From Synchiropus splendidus (taxonomy: Eukaryota > Chordata > Actinopteri > Syngnathiformes > Callionymidae): a DNA stretch of 64,000 bases. The notes under the pieces were generated by a model, which worked only from the letters and a program-made list of their open reading frames with translations, was not told the DNA's origin and did no database searches. The position numbers and the translations under genes are program-made. Positions 63,429 through 64,000 of the stretch are shown here, piece by piece. The stretch's first letter is position 1; each line of letters starts with the position of its first letter. The stretch lies in assembly GCF_027744825.2 (NCBI RefSeq), contig NC_071348.1:2049563-2113562 (forward strand). The letters are read 5' to 3'.

Positions 63429-64000
63429 TAGGGATGGGCGATAACGTATCGTTCACAATCTCCACAATGACAATACTGCATCTCACGATAAATTTGATAA
63501 ACATGCGACTCACTCGCTGCATTGGACTTGCATGTACGTGAACACAACGAGACCGTGACAGCTGTGCGACGTGTGACAGCTGTGAAGAGTGTGGTGGACT
63601 CTGGTTCACGATCGTAGTTTTCTACCTATTTTTAATCCAGGGAACCTTTGATACTTTGACACTGGTCGACTCTGAGTCTCTGGATCTGTGTTTGTTTTAT
63701 TAGAGGGAGTGGTCCTCATAGGTTGTCTGACGCACTCGTCTGCCTTGGTTCACATCAACACATGCAGCTCTCCTGCTGCACTGGTGAGAATAGTTGGATA
63801 TTGGACAGAGCTTCGCTCCGGTATTGGCAGCACCGTCCTCTTCCGCGTCCCCATTAGGCTTCACTGATCGTGGGCACACTCTCACAGGCAGCGCTAATGC
63901 TACGAGCTGCCATCAGTTAGTGACCGTCAACAAATTTGAGACGTGAAACATTGAATTCCTCATCTCTGCACTTGGTTAACTATTATATTTAAACATAAAC
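63429..64000 (-). mobile_element. Non-autonomous TIR DNA element, copy 2 (inside dgat1 intron 4)
   Basis: Starts with CTAGGGATGGGCGATAACG and runs to at least ~63945. It is a close copy, in reverse orientation, of the element at 14233-14937: long stretches match base for base, and both can be read as the same spurious 61-residue frame with only three differences (here 63700-63885). Similarity to copy 1 fades after about 63945, so the outer end is diverged or truncated. The start motif is common at ends of non-autonomous DNA transposons in fish; the superfamily is not certain (hAT-like is my guess). No transposase is seen. Confidence 0.7.

Overview
The window is animal nuclear DNA, almost certainly from a ray-finned (teleost) fish. 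The evidence is one spliced vertebrate gene with GT-AG introns, very long CA/TG and TA microsatellites, and many decayed transposable elements of types common in teleost genomes (several LINE 3' ends, hAT-type DNA transposons and their non-autonomous relatives). No bacterial, viral or organellar gene was seen.

The only protein-coding gene I can support is the 5' part of dgat1 (diacylglycerol O-acyltransferase 1, MBOAT family) on the + strand at about 60.3-64 kb. A CpG-rich promoter region with two GCGGAAG (ETS-like) motifs precedes it. Four coding exons are visible (60472-60704, 61469-61556, 62248-62288, 62994-63079). They join in frame with consensus splice sites and read through the conserved [12 protein letters not shown] / [42 protein letters not shown] region. 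The gene runs off the right edge inside intron 4. A 19-codon upstream ORF ends in TGATG, so its stop overlaps the dgat1 start codon.

The remaining ~60 kb (1-60.3 kb) looks like an intergenic stretch or very large introns without recognisable exons. It holds: LINE 3'-end fragments at ~0.7-1.06, 3.07, 9.7-10.1, 18.4, 19.15-19.6, 25.95, 33.0, 37.9-38.6 and 55.3 kb; two fragments of one coding hAT element (6.0 and 29.3-29.6 kb, opposite strands); a pair of ~560 bp non-autonomous hAT elements (16.7 and 51.8 kb), the second with a perfect 8-bp target duplication; an inverted pair of a ~0.6-0.7 kb TIR element (14.2 kb and inside dgat1 intron 4); three mosaic copies of an element sharing a GAAGTGAGACGTCACG core (5.0, 42.0 and 49.2 kb); several long simple repeats; and three strong hairpin palindromes. 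Some AT-rich, homeobox-motif-rich unique stretches look like possible conserved non-coding elements, but this cannot be shown from one sequence.

No undescribed multi-gene system was found. The most interesting observations are the dgat1 uORF/start overlap, the modular non-autonomous transposons and the palindromes.
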